Shown in pieces: positions 8,755 through 17,602 of a stretch of DNA of 64,000 bases. The number at the start of each line of letters is the position of its first letter. The stretch's first letter is position 1. The DNA is taken from the NCBI RefSeq assembly GCF_050496765.1, contig NZ_JBNWEO010000015.1, positions 186,001-250,000 of the forward strand, read 5' to 3'. A model generated the notes under the pieces. It saw nothing but the letters and a program-made list of their open reading frames with translations. It was not told where the DNA came from and did not search any database. The DNA comes from JAEVLT01 sp050496765 (GTDB lineage: Bacteria > Bacillota > Bacilli > Bacillales > Cytobacillaceae). A program made the position numbers and the translations under genes.

Positions 8755-9336
8755 ATGAAAAATAAATGGAAGAAGGGATTTTTTCTTATACTGGGAATTG
8801 ACCTTCTGATTGTACTCATTCTTTTATTTTTGGTAATTGCGCCAGGAACCAATAACCGTGAAAACCAACTGTCGAAAAAACCTAATGGTGAAAATGTATC
8901 TTTTTACATTCAGTCCAATAAAGAGGATCTAAATAAACTAATCAATTATTATTTAAAAAAACAAGCAGCTAATACCCCGATTGATTATCAAATCAAGTTG
9001 GCGGATGAGGTGGAACTATACGGGACTCTTCCGTTTTTTAGTGAGCAATTAAACATGAAATTAACCTTTGAGCCCGAAGCGCTGAAAAATGGCGACTTGA
9101 TTTTAAAGCAAAAGTCAATTTCAATTGGAAACCTCCAATTACCGGCTGCTTACGTTTTGCAATTTATCAGTGAAAACTACAAGCTTCCACAAGGTGTTGA
9201 GATCAGGCCGAACGATAAATTAATTTATATGAATATGGATCAGTTCAAGCTAAAAAGCAATGCGAAAGTGAAAGTCAATAAATTTGATTTAAAAAAGAAC
9301 GATATAGCGTTTACCCTGCTCGTTCCAGTTAAATAA
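8755..9336 (+). CDS. ypmS: YpmS family membrane-anchored protein (DUF2140)
   Basis: The 193-residue protein has one N-terminal membrane segment (about residues 8-30) and an extracellular domain. The conserved patterns SFYIQSNKEDLNKLINYYL and PAAYVLQFISENYKLP fit the YpmS/DUF2140 family as I remember it. Its role is unknown. The pairing with the lipoprotein hydrolase gene, two bases upstream, suggests the two proteins act together at the cell surface. Confidence 0.8.
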   Translation: MKNKWKKGFFLILGIDLLIVLILLFLVIAPGTNNRENQLSKKPNGENVSFYIQSNKEDLNKLINYYLKKQAANTPIDYQIKLADEVELYGTLPFFSEQLNMKLTFEPEALKNGDLILKQKSISIGNLQLPAAYVLQFISENYKLPQGVEIRPNDKLIYMNMDQFKLKSNAKVKVNKFDLKKNDIAFTLLVPVK

Positions 9337-9359
9337 AACTCGCCAGCCGGCGAGTTTTT
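9336..9359. terminator. Bidirectional terminator between ypmS and the convergent methyltransferase gene
   Basis: Arms 9336-9344 and 9349-9357 form a GC-rich stem flanked by A-rich sequence on one side and T-rich sequence on the other, so it can serve both convergent genes. Confidence 0.85.
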
Positions 9360-9361
9360 AT

Positions 9362-10735
9362 TCATGCTCCCCGAATTCGCAATCCTTTCGGGTAAAAATT
9401 TTTAATGACTCCTTTAACCTCCTTCCCCCAGCCGAGGGGGTAGCCGTCAATCGTGACCAAAATCCACCCGCGGTCTTCACCGGAGGAAATCGTTTCCCCT
9501 TTCAAATACGGAACCCATTCCAATTCAGAAGAGGGCAAAGAATAAAAATGATAGACATCTTGATTCTTCAAAGACATCGCAAGGGCATGATTGGGTTCAA
9601 AGCGATTCTTTTTGAATTCGCCTAGATGAAGCCCTGCACGCAACACTTTTAGACCTTGAAAGGAAGGGAAGTTTTCAGTAAGGGCAAAGAGTTGCTGGTG
9701 AAAAAGAAAAAGGTTAGCAAAATGGTTCTTTTGGATTGTTGTTTCAACAAAAAGTTGAAAATCTTTCATTTGCGATTTGGCAACCGTTGAAACAGCATTT
9801 TTTATGTTGGCTGTCTCGCTGGCAGCATTTTTTTTAAATTTAGCGACAAAATGCCCCTCACCTCGCAGGTGATGTGGCCAAAGTCGAGCTGTTTTAAGAA
9901 GTTCCGGATTATGCTCATACCCCCATTCAGGCTTGCCATTCTGAACCCCATCCGGCTTTTGGATAGGAAGCAATTGTAAATCTGGGTATTTTTTCAAAAA
10001 TGCTTCAACTGTCTGCTCGTTCTCTTCAGGTGAAAATGTACAGGTGGAATAGACAAGAATTCCCCCTTCATTCAGCATTTGATAGGCTGAGTCTAAAATG
10101 TTTTTTTGCTGTGATGCACATGCAGCCACATGTTCATCACTCCAATAGTGAACGGCGTCGGGGTCTTTCCGGAACATGCCTTCCCCCGAACATGGGGCGT
10201 CTACCAGAATTTTATCAAAATAGCCTGGAAAATGAGAAGCAAGCCTTTCAGGTGTCTCATTAGTGACAAGGCTGCCTTCAATGCCAAGTCTTTCAATATT
10301 TTCCGATAATGCTTTGGCACGCTTTGGATGAATTTCATTTGCTAGCAGAAAACCTTCCTGATTCATCATACCAGCAAGCTGGGTTGTCTTCCCGCCGGGT
10401 GCTGCGCATAAATCAAGAACTTTTTCGCCCGGTTTAGGTGCCAGCTGTTCCGCCACAAACATCGCACTTGGCTCTTGAATATAATACAAGCCCGCAGCAT
10501 GATAGGGGTGTTTTCCCGGCTGATCTTTTACAGAATCATAATAAAATCCGTTTGGCACAAACGGAATTTTTTCAAGGGAAAACGGTGAAATATCAAGCCA
10601 GTTTTGTTCGGTTATTTTTAAAGGATTGATGCGTAACCCGCTTTTCTTTTCATCGTCATATGTACGAAAAAACGACTCTGCTTCTTGCTGGAGCAATTGC
10701 TGAAATTTTACTATAAAATTTTTTGGCAAATCCAC
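9362..10735 (-). CDS. RsmF/RsmB-type RNA (cytosine-C5)-methyltransferase
   Basis: This is a Nol1/Nop2/Sun-family enzyme that methylates C5 of cytosine in RNA, probably 16S rRNA. Motifs: LDLCAAPGGKTTQLA (SAM binding), VDAPCSGEGMFRKDP (motif IV, the Pro-Cys pair) and VYSTCTFSPEENE (motif VI, second catalytic Cys). The C-terminal 130 residues resemble the PUA-like RNA-binding part of YebU/RsmF. The frame is open to 10825, but GTG 10735 has AGAGGTG nine bases upstream and gives MDLPKNFIVKFQQLL, the usual family N-terminus (457 residues). A promoter for it lies at 10772-10800. The exact target base cannot be inferred. Confidence 0.9.
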   Translation of the reverse strand: MDLPKNFIVKFQQLLQQEAESFFRTYDDEKKSGLRINPLKITEQNWLDISPFSLEKIPFVPNGFYYDSVKDQPGKHPYHAAGLYYIQEPSAMFVAEQLAPKPGEKVLDLCAAPGGKTTQLAGMMNQEGFLLANEIHPKRAKALSENIERLGIEGSLVTNETPERLASHFPGYFDKILVDAPCSGEGMFRKDPDAVHYWSDEHVAACASQQKNILDSAYQMLNEGGILVYSTCTFSPEENEQTVEAFLKKYPDLQLLPIQKPDGVQNGKPEWGYEHNPELLKTARLWPHHLRGEGHFVAKFKKNAASETANIKNAVSTVAKSQMKDFQLFVETTIQKNHFANLFLFHQQLFALTENFPSFQGLKVLRAGLHLGEFKKNRFEPNHALAMSLKNQDVYHFYSLPSSELEWVPYLKGETISSGEDRGWILVTIDGYPLGWGKEVKGVIKNFYPKGLRIRGA

Positions 10736-10771
10736 GTTGCTATACACCTCTTCGGACAATATACTATCATG

Positions 10772-10800
10772 ATTATTGTCGTTTCCCTGTATCAAGTCAA
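10772..10800 (-). promoter_or_regulatory. Putative sigma-A promoter for the RNA methyltransferase gene
   Basis: On the minus strand TTGACT (10795-10800) and AATAAT (10772-10777) are separated by 17 bases, about 35 bases upstream of the GTG start. Confidence 0.55.
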
Positions 10801-10883
10801 GGATAAAAAGGAATGTGGCTGCCAAGAAATAATGAATAAATTGCTGTCTATTATGATATATAGGAAAAAAAGGAGGGAATCAT

Positions 10884-11498
10884 ATGGATGGAATTGTCCG
10901 ATTCGGGTCAAAGGCTGAAGAATATGGTACAGTTATCCGTTTTGTGCATGCAGCTTACAAAGTGGGCAATATCGATATTTATTTCAATGGTCAATTAATC
11001 TTTCACGATGTCTCTTATAAATCAGTTGGCGGGTATTTCCCGCTTCCTCCCGGTTGTTGTCAGATTACCGTCTATCCGTCGGGGGAAAAGAAGAATTCCC
11101 TTGTGAACAAGTTGTTATCGACCGAACATCCGTCTTATACGCTGGCGGTAGTTGGAAAAGCGAAGACCGTTCAAATCCTTCCATATGTAAACTGTCCTGA
11201 GGTGCCGGCTGGCGAGGCAAAAATCCGTTTCTTGCATTTGTCATCCGATTCACCGGCAGTCGATATTGCGGTCAAAGGAAGAGATGTTGTTTTTCCAAGG
11301 CTTTGTTATCAGGCGGCCACCGATTATCTCGGTTTAACGCCGATGACGGTTGACCTTGAAGCACGTGTTTCAGGAGGAAAGGAAGTTGTTCTGCCGCTTC
11401 CGAAAATGAAATTTCTGGCTGATTGCACATACAGTATTGCATTGATCGGCAGCGCCAGCCATACGCCGAACCTTGAAGCGATTTGCCTACACGATTAA
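10884..11498 (+). CDS. DUF4397 domain protein
   Basis: The 204-residue protein contains two related beta-rich repeats. The first runs VIRFVHAAYKVGNIDIYFNG (about residue 17 on) and the second KIRFLHLSSDSPAVDIAVKG (about residue 112 on). This is the repeat signature of DUF4397 proteins, which are usually surface-exposed beta sandwiches. Unlike many relatives it has no signal peptide, so it may be cytoplasmic, a spore component, or exported another way. AAGGAGGG precedes the ATG. Function unknown. Confidence 0.8.
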   Translation: MDGIVRFGSKAEEYGTVIRFVHAAYKVGNIDIYFNGQLIFHDVSYKSVGGYFPLPPGCCQITVYPSGEKKNSLVNKLLSTEHPSYTLAVVGKAKTVQILPYVNCPEVPAGEAKIRFLHLSSDSPAVDIAVKGRDVVFPRLCYQAATDYLGLTPMTVDLEARVSGGKEVVLPLPKMKFLADCTYSIALIGSASHTPNLEAICLHD

Positions 11499-11583
11499 AG
11501 GGTTTCGGCTGCACCGCCGCAATGTTTTTTCCAAATTATTCTGTTATAATAGGCTCGAAGAATAAGAGGGAGAGATGGTTTGC

Positions 11584-12561
11584 ATGCTGCCGAAACGATT
11601 AGCACCAGGGGATGAGATAAGGGTCATTGCCCCATCAACAAGCATGGCTGTTGTAAAAGGAAAACAAATTGAAATTGCCAAAGAACGTTTAAATCAGTTA
11701 GGATTTGAGGTAACATATGGAAGGAACACTTCTGAGCATGACGAATTTTTCTCCACGTCAATTGAAAACCGGCTTGAGGATCTCCATGCCGCATTTGCTG
11801 ATCCGAATGTGAAAGGCATTTTAACAGTACTCGGTGGTTATCATGCCAATCAGCTGCTAAAATACATCGATTATGAACTGATAGCCGCTAACCCAAAAAT
11901 ATTTTGCGGCTATAGCGATATAACGGTGCTACAGGCAGCTATGTATAAAAAAACCGGGTTAATTTCTTACTACGGTCCACACTTCTCCAGCTTTGGAATG
12001 AAACATGGATTTGATTATTCATTGCAATCATTTATTGAGGCGGTAACAAATGATGCTCCGTACGAACTAATGCCTTCAACGGAATGGAGCGATGATCCAT
12101 GGTACTTGGAACAGGATACCCGGACATTTATGAAAAACGATGGACCGATTGTTATTCAGGAAGGAAAAGCTGAGGGGCGTTTAATCGGCGGGAATCTGTG
12201 TACCCTCAATTTGCTGCAGGGAACTGAATTTATGCCCTCGCTAAAAGAATCGATATTGTTTATTGAAGACGATGAAGAATCACATATCCACATATTTGAC
12301 CGAGATCTTCAGTCATTATTGCATTTACCGGATGCGTCGGGTATTCAAGCCGTATTGATCGGACGTTTTCAAAAAGCTTCAAATGTAACCGAAGCGGCAA
12401 TTCGAAAAATGATCTTGGATAAACGTGAATTGGCTGGAATCCCGGTGATTGCCAATGTGAATTTTGGACACATTCAACCAATTGCCACCATCCCGTTTGG
12501 CGCAAGGGCATTCATTTCAGCAGAAGGGACAAAAACAAAAATCAATATCGAGCAAAACTGA
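11584..12561 (+). CDS. LD-carboxypeptidase / MccF-like serine peptidase (family S66)
   Basis: S66 peptidases cut L,D-peptide bonds in muropeptides (LdcA) or inactivate microcin C-like peptidyl nucleotides (MccF). Visible family features are the N-terminal GDEIRVIAPSTS, GVLGGYHANQLL-like nucleotide-free pocket (here TVLGGYHANQLL) and FCGYSDIT with the nucleophile Ser. GGNLCTLNLLQGT and NVNFGHIQPIATIPFG near the C-terminus should supply the catalytic Glu and His. ATG 11584 is preferred over ATG 11575, because GGGAGAG sits at a good distance only for the former. Whether it works in recycling or immunity cannot be decided. It is monocistronic, with its own terminator. Confidence 0.88.
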   Translation: MLPKRLAPGDEIRVIAPSTSMAVVKGKQIEIAKERLNQLGFEVTYGRNTSEHDEFFSTSIENRLEDLHAAFADPNVKGILTVLGGYHANQLLKYIDYELIAANPKIFCGYSDITVLQAAMYKKTGLISYYGPHFSSFGMKHGFDYSLQSFIEAVTNDAPYELMPSTEWSDDPWYLEQDTRTFMKNDGPIVIQEGKAEGRLIGGNLCTLNLLQGTEFMPSLKESILFIEDDEESHIHIFDRDLQSLLHLPDASGIQAVLIGRFQKASNVTEAAIRKMILDKRELAGIPVIANVNFGHIQPIATIPFGARAFISAEGTKTKINIEQN

Positions 12562-12566
12562 GTTAA

Positions 12567-12590
12567 AGACACGCATGTGTCTCTTTTTTT
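12567..12590 (+). terminator. Intrinsic terminator after the LD-carboxypeptidase gene
   Basis: Arms 12567-12572 and 12577-12582 form the stem; a T-run follows to 12590. Confidence 0.85.
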
Positions 12591-12594
12591 ATTC

Positions 12595-12625
12595 TGGCAA
12601 AAATGAAAGGTACAATCTTTTGCCA
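12595..12625. promoter_or_regulatory. Inverted repeat upstream of the lysine cluster
   Basis: TGGCAAAA (12595-12602) and TTTTGCCA (12618-12625) form a perfect 8-bp inverted repeat, with 15 bases between, about 45 bases before the first gene of the cluster. CATACACT, which resembles a sigma-E -10 element, follows at about 12625. It could be an operator. No sigma-54 site is visible here. Confidence 0.4.
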
Positions 12626-12669
12626 CATACACTTTACTGTATGAATCATATCTTTTGACAAGGCGGGGT

Positions 12670-14022
12670 ATGGGGATGAGCCGATCTTTTTTAATAAAAC
12701 CGATGCTTGATGAAGTCTACCCAGTGATTGATTATGGTAAAGGCGTTTATTTGTATGACAAGGCAGGAAATAAATATTTAGATGCCGCATCAGGAGCCGT
12801 AACAGCCAATATCGGTCACGGCGTTGCGGAAATTCTTGATGCAATGCAGGAACAAGCCAGAAAAGTCTCTTTTGTTTACCGTTCGCAATTTACAAGTGAA
12901 CCCGCTGAAAAACTTGCTGAAAAGATCGCACAATGGACGCCAGGAGATTTGAATTGGTGTTTTTTTGTCAATAGCGGTTCTGAAGCAACTGAGACTGCCA
13001 TGAAGATGGCAATTCAATATTGGCAGGAAAAAGGGATTACGACAAAGACGAAAGTGATTTCCCGCTGGGTCAGCTATCACGGCATCACAATGGGTGCACT
13101 GGCTATGTCAGGACATCCGGCAAGAAGAGCAAGGTTTGTACCACTTTTGGAAGACTTTCCGGCTGTTCATCCACCCTACTGCTTCCGCTGTCCTTATCAC
13201 CAAACGGCTCCTGGCTGCGGTTATCTTTGTGCTTACGAACTCGAAACGGCCATTAAGCGGATCGGCGCCGAACAAATTGCCGCTTTTATTGCTGAACCAG
13301 TGATTGGTGCAGCCGGCGGTGCGATTACCCCTCCCAAAGATTATTACAAAATCATTCATTCCATTTGCAAAGAAAACAATATTTTGTTTATCGCCGATGA
13401 AGTCATGACAGGGTTTGGCCGAACCGGAACGATGTTTGCCGTCGAACAGTGGGGCATTGTACCAGATCTGCTGGCTTTAGGAAAAGGTATGGGTGCCGGT
13501 TATGCGCCAATTGCAGCCGCTGTTGCAAGTGACAAAGTGATCGAGCCGATTCTTGCAGGTTCAAAATCAGTCATGAGCGGGCACACTCTTAGTGCCAATC
13601 CGCAGGCTTGTGCTGTTTCCCTTGCTGTTCTCAATTACCTAGAAAAGCATGAGCTTGTCGACAAAGTGGAATCAAAAAGTTTATTTTTACAGGAACAGCT
13701 GGCAGCGTTAAAAACTCACTTTCCTTTTATTGGGGACATCCGCGGAAAAGGTCTTTTGTTAGGCATCGAATTTGTCAAAGATCCGGTCAGTAAAGAACCG
13801 TTTTCAAGAAAGGAACTGGTGACACAAAAAATCGTTCAAATAGCGAAAGACCGTGGCCTTCTTGTTTATCCGGCCAGTGCCGGTATTGATGGAATAAATG
13901 GCGATTCGATCATCCTTTCCCCGCCGCTTACGATTCGCCAGGAGGAAATGGAAAAACTAATTTCTTTATTGACGGAAGTTTTCCAAGATTTTTCCATTCA
14001 ACTTCAAAACGGGGGCGTGTAA
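12670..14022 (+). CDS. yodT: Class-III pyridoxal-phosphate aminotransferase YodT
   Basis: This omega-aminotransferase-family enzyme should remove the beta-amino group of acetyl-beta-lysine in the pathway formed by this cluster (inference). Motifs are typical: NSGSEATETAMKMA (cofactor phosphate), SYHGITMGALAMSG, ADEVMTGFGRTG (Asp binding the pyridine nitrogen) and LGKGMGAGYAPIAA, whose Lys forms the Schiff base. About 450 residues is normal. ATG 12670 or ATG 12676 could be the start; AAGG six bases before 12670 favours the first. It is followed with no gap by the CoA-transferase genes, in the B. subtilis yodTSRQP order. Confidence 0.88.
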   Translation: MGMSRSFLIKPMLDEVYPVIDYGKGVYLYDKAGNKYLDAASGAVTANIGHGVAEILDAMQEQARKVSFVYRSQFTSEPAEKLAEKIAQWTPGDLNWCFFVNSGSEATETAMKMAIQYWQEKGITTKTKVISRWVSYHGITMGALAMSGHPARRARFVPLLEDFPAVHPPYCFRCPYHQTAPGCGYLCAYELETAIKRIGAEQIAAFIAEPVIGAAGGAITPPKDYYKIIHSICKENNILFIADEVMTGFGRTGTMFAVEQWGIVPDLLALGKGMGAGYAPIAAAVASDKVIEPILAGSKSVMSGHTLSANPQACAVSLAVLNYLEKHELVDKVESKSLFLQEQLAALKTHFPFIGDIRGKGLLLGIEFVKDPVSKEPFSRKELVTQKIVQIAKDRGLLVYPASAGIDGINGDSIILSPPLTIRQEEMEKLISLLTEVFQDFSIQLQNGGV

Positions 14023-14715
14023 ATGGAAAATCCTTATGGAAAAATCGTACAGCTTGAAACCGTAATGCCCTTCTTCCATGATGGAATGACGCTGATGTTT
14101 GGAGGGTTTGGCGGTATCGGTTCCCCGCCAACCATCATTCAAGCCATTAGTGAAAAAGGTGTTAAACAATTGACATTAATCGGAAATGATACTGGATTTC
14201 CGGATATTGGGATTGGAAAGCTGATCTGCCTTGAAAGAGTAAAGAAGGTGATTGTTTCACATATTGGATCAAACCCATTCGCAGGAGAGCAGATGAGTGC
14301 CGGAAAATTAGAGGTAGAATTTTCGCCTCAAGGGACGCTTGCAGAAAGAATCCGAGCGGGCGGGGTTGGGTTACCGGCAATTGTGACAGACGTTGGGATC
14401 GAGAATGAAATGGTTAACAACAACAAACCCTTGCTTCAACTTAATGGGAAAAAATACCTGGTTGAAACCGCCTTAACTGCTGAGGTTGCAATAGTTTACG
14501 CGAAAAAAGCGGATGTATACGGTAATCTTGTTTACGACAAGAGTGCACGAAATACCAATCCGCTTGTGGCAATGGCAGGGGGGATTACGATTGCTGAGGT
14601 GGAGGAAATCGTACCTGCTGGCGAACTTGATCCGGAAGAAGTTGTAACCCCAGGAATCTTTGTCGATTATCTGATTTTGTCCAAAGGGGTGAACTGGAAA
14701 TGGGCATGGGAGTAG
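14023..14715 (+). CDS. yodS: CoA-transferase subunit A YodS
   Basis: This is the alpha subunit of a family I CoA-transferase (AtoD/ScoA type). The glycine-rich segment LMFGGFGGIGSPPTIIQAI near residue 26 is the CoA-binding signature of this subunit. It starts one base after yodT and overlaps yodR by 16 bases, so both subunits are likely made together. Inferred role: loading CoA onto the 3-keto acid made by YodT. The 230-residue length is typical. Confidence 0.88.
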   Translation: MENPYGKIVQLETVMPFFHDGMTLMFGGFGGIGSPPTIIQAISEKGVKQLTLIGNDTGFPDIGIGKLICLERVKKVIVSHIGSNPFAGEQMSAGKLEVEFSPQGTLAERIRAGGVGLPAIVTDVGIENEMVNNNKPLLQLNGKKYLVETALTAEVAIVYAKKADVYGNLVYDKSARNTNPLVAMAGGITIAEVEEIVPAGELDPEEVVTPGIFVDYLILSKGVNWKWAWE

Positions 14716-15362
14716 ATGCACGAAACCGTATGGCAAAAAGGGCGGCAGAAGAGATTCAAGATGGGATGGTTGTTAACCTTGGCATTGGCATTCCTTCACT
14801 TGTTCCAAACTTTTTGCCAAAGGAGCGAAATGTCGTGTTCCATGCGGAAAATGGCATTCTTGGCATGGGTCCGAGCCCTGTTCGTGGGATGGAAGATGCG
14901 AATTTATGCAATGCCGGGGGGTTTCCAGTCACGCTGAATAAAGGCGGTTCCTACTGTGACAGCGCCATTTCGTTTGCGATGATTCGAAGAGGGAAAATTG
15001 ATTTAACGATTCTCGGTTCCCTGCAGGTCAGTCAGAACGGCGATTTAGCCAATTGGATTGTTCCGGGTCGCAAAATACCGGGAATGGGAGGAGCGATTGA
15101 TTTAGGCCAAAAAGCGAAAAGAGTAGCTGTGGTAATGAGACAATGCGATAGGCAAGGAAGACCGAAGATCGTTGAAAGCTGCACGCTGCCTTTAACCGCA
15201 AAAGGCTGTGTAAACCGAATCATTACCGAGATGGCCGTATTTGAGGTGACAGCGAAGGGGTTATGGCTTATCGAGCTGTTTGAACCATACGGGGTCAAGG
15301 ATGTGGTCGAACAAACGGATTGCAAAGTGCATGTAAGCGGTAGCTTGCGAAGAATTTATTGA
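14700..15362 (+). CDS. yodR: CoA-transferase subunit B YodR
   Basis: This beta subunit of a family I CoA-transferase (AtoA/ScoB type) has 220 residues. VNLGIGIPSLVPNFLP is the conserved N-terminal motif. FHAENGILGMGPSP contains the catalytic Glu of the S-E/A-E-N-G signature. AAAGGGGTG stands seven bases before ATG 14700. The partner subunit is encoded immediately upstream. Confidence 0.9.
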   Translation: MGMGVDARNRMAKRAAEEIQDGMVVNLGIGIPSLVPNFLPKERNVVFHAENGILGMGPSPVRGMEDANLCNAGGFPVTLNKGGSYCDSAISFAMIRRGKIDLTILGSLQVSQNGDLANWIVPGRKIPGMGGAIDLGQKAKRVAVVMRQCDRQGRPKIVESCTLPLTAKGCVNRIITEMAVFEVTAKGLWLIELFEPYGVKDVVEQTDCKVHVSGSLRRIY

Positions 15363-15379
15363 TCTAAGGGGGAGCGGCA

Positions 15380-16651
15380 ATGGGATCAGATCAAAAAATG
15401 CGGATAAAAGAATGGCTGAAGGAAAACAGGGCAAGAGGAACAAGGCTTTTGCAAATCCTTGTTCAAGAAGGCAGTACCCGCGGCAATGAGAGCGGAGCAC
15501 AGGCAATTGTGATCGAAAAATGCCGGCAACTCGGAATGAACTTGGATATTTGGGAACTCGATGGGGATGAATTATCAAAACATCCCGCCTTTTTTTGCGA
15601 CCGCAAAGATTTCACGGGAAATCCGAATGTTGTGGGCGTTTTAAAAGGAACAGGCGGCGGAAAGTCGATTGTCTTAAACGGTCATATCGATGTTGTCCCG
15701 GTTGGGGATGAGAAATACTGGGGAGATGATCCATTCAGCGGGCGCATTCAATCCGGGAGGCTCTATGGAAGAGGTTCAACGGATATGAAGGGCGGTACAG
15801 TTGCGATGTTAATGGCGATTGAAGCAGTGAATGCCTTAGGGTTCCGCTTAAAAGGCGATATTATTTTTCAAAGTGTAATTGAAGAGGAAAGCGGCGGAGC
15901 GGGAACACTGGCTGCAATTCTTCGCGGGTATCGTGCGGATGGTGCCTTGATTCCCGAGCCGACGAACATGAAAATTTTCCCAAAACAACAAGGATCAATG
16001 TGGTTTCGAATCCTTGTCAGCGGAAAGGCAGCACATGGGGGAACGAGATATGAGGGTGTAAGTGCGATTGAGAAAGCCGCGTTGGTTGTCGAAAAAATTC
16101 AAGAGCTTGAAAAACTGCGTAATCAAAAGATTTCTGATCCCCTATATAAAACGATTCCAATTCCAATTCCAATCAATATTGGAAAAATGGTCAGCGGTCA
16201 GTGGCCCTCATCTGTTCCTGACCAAGCTGTAATTGAAGGCAGAATGGGGGTTAGTCCCGAAGAAACGATGGAACAAGCACAAAAGGAAATGGAAGCCTGT
16301 ATCGAAAATCTTAATCAATTAGATGAATGGTTCAGCTTACATCCGTTAAAAATTGAATGGTTTGGTGCAAGGTGGATTCCCGGTCGTATAGATGAAGAAC
16401 ATCCTCTTGTTAAAGTACTGAAAGAAAGTTTCCAAGCAGTAAAAAACACAGCTCCAGTGGTGGAAGCAAGTCCTTGGGGAACAGACGGGGGCCTTCTCTC
16501 GACGATTGCCAATGTTCCCGTTGTTGTATTTGGACCGGGAATTACAGTAACAGCACATGATGCCAATGAGCATATTGAGCTTGAAGAAGTGTTTGCTGCC
16601 AGTGAAATCATTGCCCTCACACTAATGGAATGGTGTGGAGCGGCCGATTAG
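15380..16651 (+). CDS. yodQ: M20-family deacylase YodQ
   Basis: This 423-residue metallohydrolase belongs to the ArgE/DapE/M20 family, which cleaves N-acyl bonds with two zinc ions. Ligand motifs: NGHIDVVPVG (His and Asp), GRGSTDMKGG (bridging Asp), IEEESGGAGTLAA (catalytic Glu and ligand Glu) and a final His in TAHDANEHIE. In this cluster it would remove the acetyl group put on by YodP (inference). SD GGGGGAG is six bases before the ATG. Confidence 0.88.
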   Translation: MGSDQKMRIKEWLKENRARGTRLLQILVQEGSTRGNESGAQAIVIEKCRQLGMNLDIWELDGDELSKHPAFFCDRKDFTGNPNVVGVLKGTGGGKSIVLNGHIDVVPVGDEKYWGDDPFSGRIQSGRLYGRGSTDMKGGTVAMLMAIEAVNALGFRLKGDIIFQSVIEEESGGAGTLAAILRGYRADGALIPEPTNMKIFPKQQGSMWFRILVSGKAAHGGTRYEGVSAIEKAALVVEKIQELEKLRNQKISDPLYKTIPIPIPINIGKMVSGQWPSSVPDQAVIEGRMGVSPEETMEQAQKEMEACIENLNQLDEWFSLHPLKIEWFGARWIPGRIDEEHPLVKVLKESFQAVKNTAPVVEASPWGTDGGLLSTIANVPVVVFGPGITVTAHDANEHIELEEVFAASEIIALTLMEWCGAAD

Positions 16652-16684
16652 GAGGCTGATATCAAACGAAAAGGTGGTGAAAAA

Positions 16685-17539
16685 GTGGCCGAAATTGCAA
16701 AAACTGTAACGATTCACGGGGACCATTATTACCTTGAAGCATACATGGATCCATTTAATAAAAGAATGAGGATTGATGATTATCGCGGCAATCTCACCGA
16801 TTTAATAAAAGCAGCGGATAACTTGGCGGAACGAATGGCTGCAGAGAAGATTATCTTAAAAGGGAGATCGGAACATCTAGTTGATTTTATTGAAAAAGGC
16901 TTCCAACTGGAAGCAATTGTTGATCACTATTTTTTAGGATCCAACGCCTATTTTTTAACAAACTACCGGTCGGCTGAGCGCAGGAAAAGTGAGAATTGGA
17001 TAGCCGAAGATGCAATTATTCGCGGAATTTATGAACGAAAAGAGACGGATAAAGCCTCCTTCCCGCCGAAAGAATATGAATTAAAAAAGGCGGGTGAAGA
17101 CGTTGCAGATGAGTTGGCGAACCTTTATCGCCACGTTTTTCCAATTTATCCGACACCGCTGCATGACCCGGAATATGTGCGAAAAACGATGAAGGAGGGA
17201 ACAATTTATTACGCCTATTTTTATAATGGGAAAATTGTCAGTGCGGCATCGGCGGAAGTGCATTCTTTTTATAAAAATGCTGAGTTGACCGATTGTGCAA
17301 CATTGCAAGCTCATCGAAAGCACGGACTGATGAAGTGGATTTTGAAGGAACTTGAGAAAGAATTGAGAAAACAGAATATTTATTGTGCCTATTCATTGGC
17401 AAGGGCGTTGTCGTTTGGGATGAACGCTGCACTTTTTCAGCTAGGGTATAACTATCGTGGCCGGTTGATCAATAATTGTTATATTTATGATAAACTCGAA
17501 AACATGAATGCATGGGTAAAGAATCTTGCGGACTGCTAA
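16685..17539 (+). CDS. yodP: Beta-lysine N6-acetyltransferase YodP (AblB family)
   Basis: This is a 284-residue GNAT acetyltransferase of the AblB family, which acetylates beta-lysine to N6-acetyl-beta-lysine. That compound is an osmolyte in methanogens; here, with degradation genes next to it, it is more likely a pathway intermediate. The GNAT core lies in the C-terminal half (YYAYFYNGKIVSAASAEV; then LTDCATLQAHRKHGLMKWIL, the acetyl-CoA loop). The start is GTG 16685 with AAGGTGGTG five bases upstream. Co-occurrence with kamA is the classical ablA-ablB pairing. Confidence 0.88.
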   Translation: MAEIAKTVTIHGDHYYLEAYMDPFNKRMRIDDYRGNLTDLIKAADNLAERMAAEKIILKGRSEHLVDFIEKGFQLEAIVDHYFLGSNAYFLTNYRSAERRKSENWIAEDAIIRGIYERKETDKASFPPKEYELKKAGEDVADELANLYRHVFPIYPTPLHDPEYVRKTMKEGTIYYAYFYNGKIVSAASAEVHSFYKNAELTDCATLQAHRKHGLMKWILKELEKELRKQNIYCAYSLARALSFGMNAALFQLGYNYRGRLINNCYIYDKLENMNAWVKNLADC

Positions 17540-17602
17540 ATTCCCGGCAGACTGTGACGATTTTTCGGCACCTTCTCAACATGGAAAGCGGGAGGCTGAA
17601 AA

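Noticed and set aside
12595..12625. Sigma-54 promoter before yodT
   Set aside because: TGGCA is present but no TTGC follows at the required distance.
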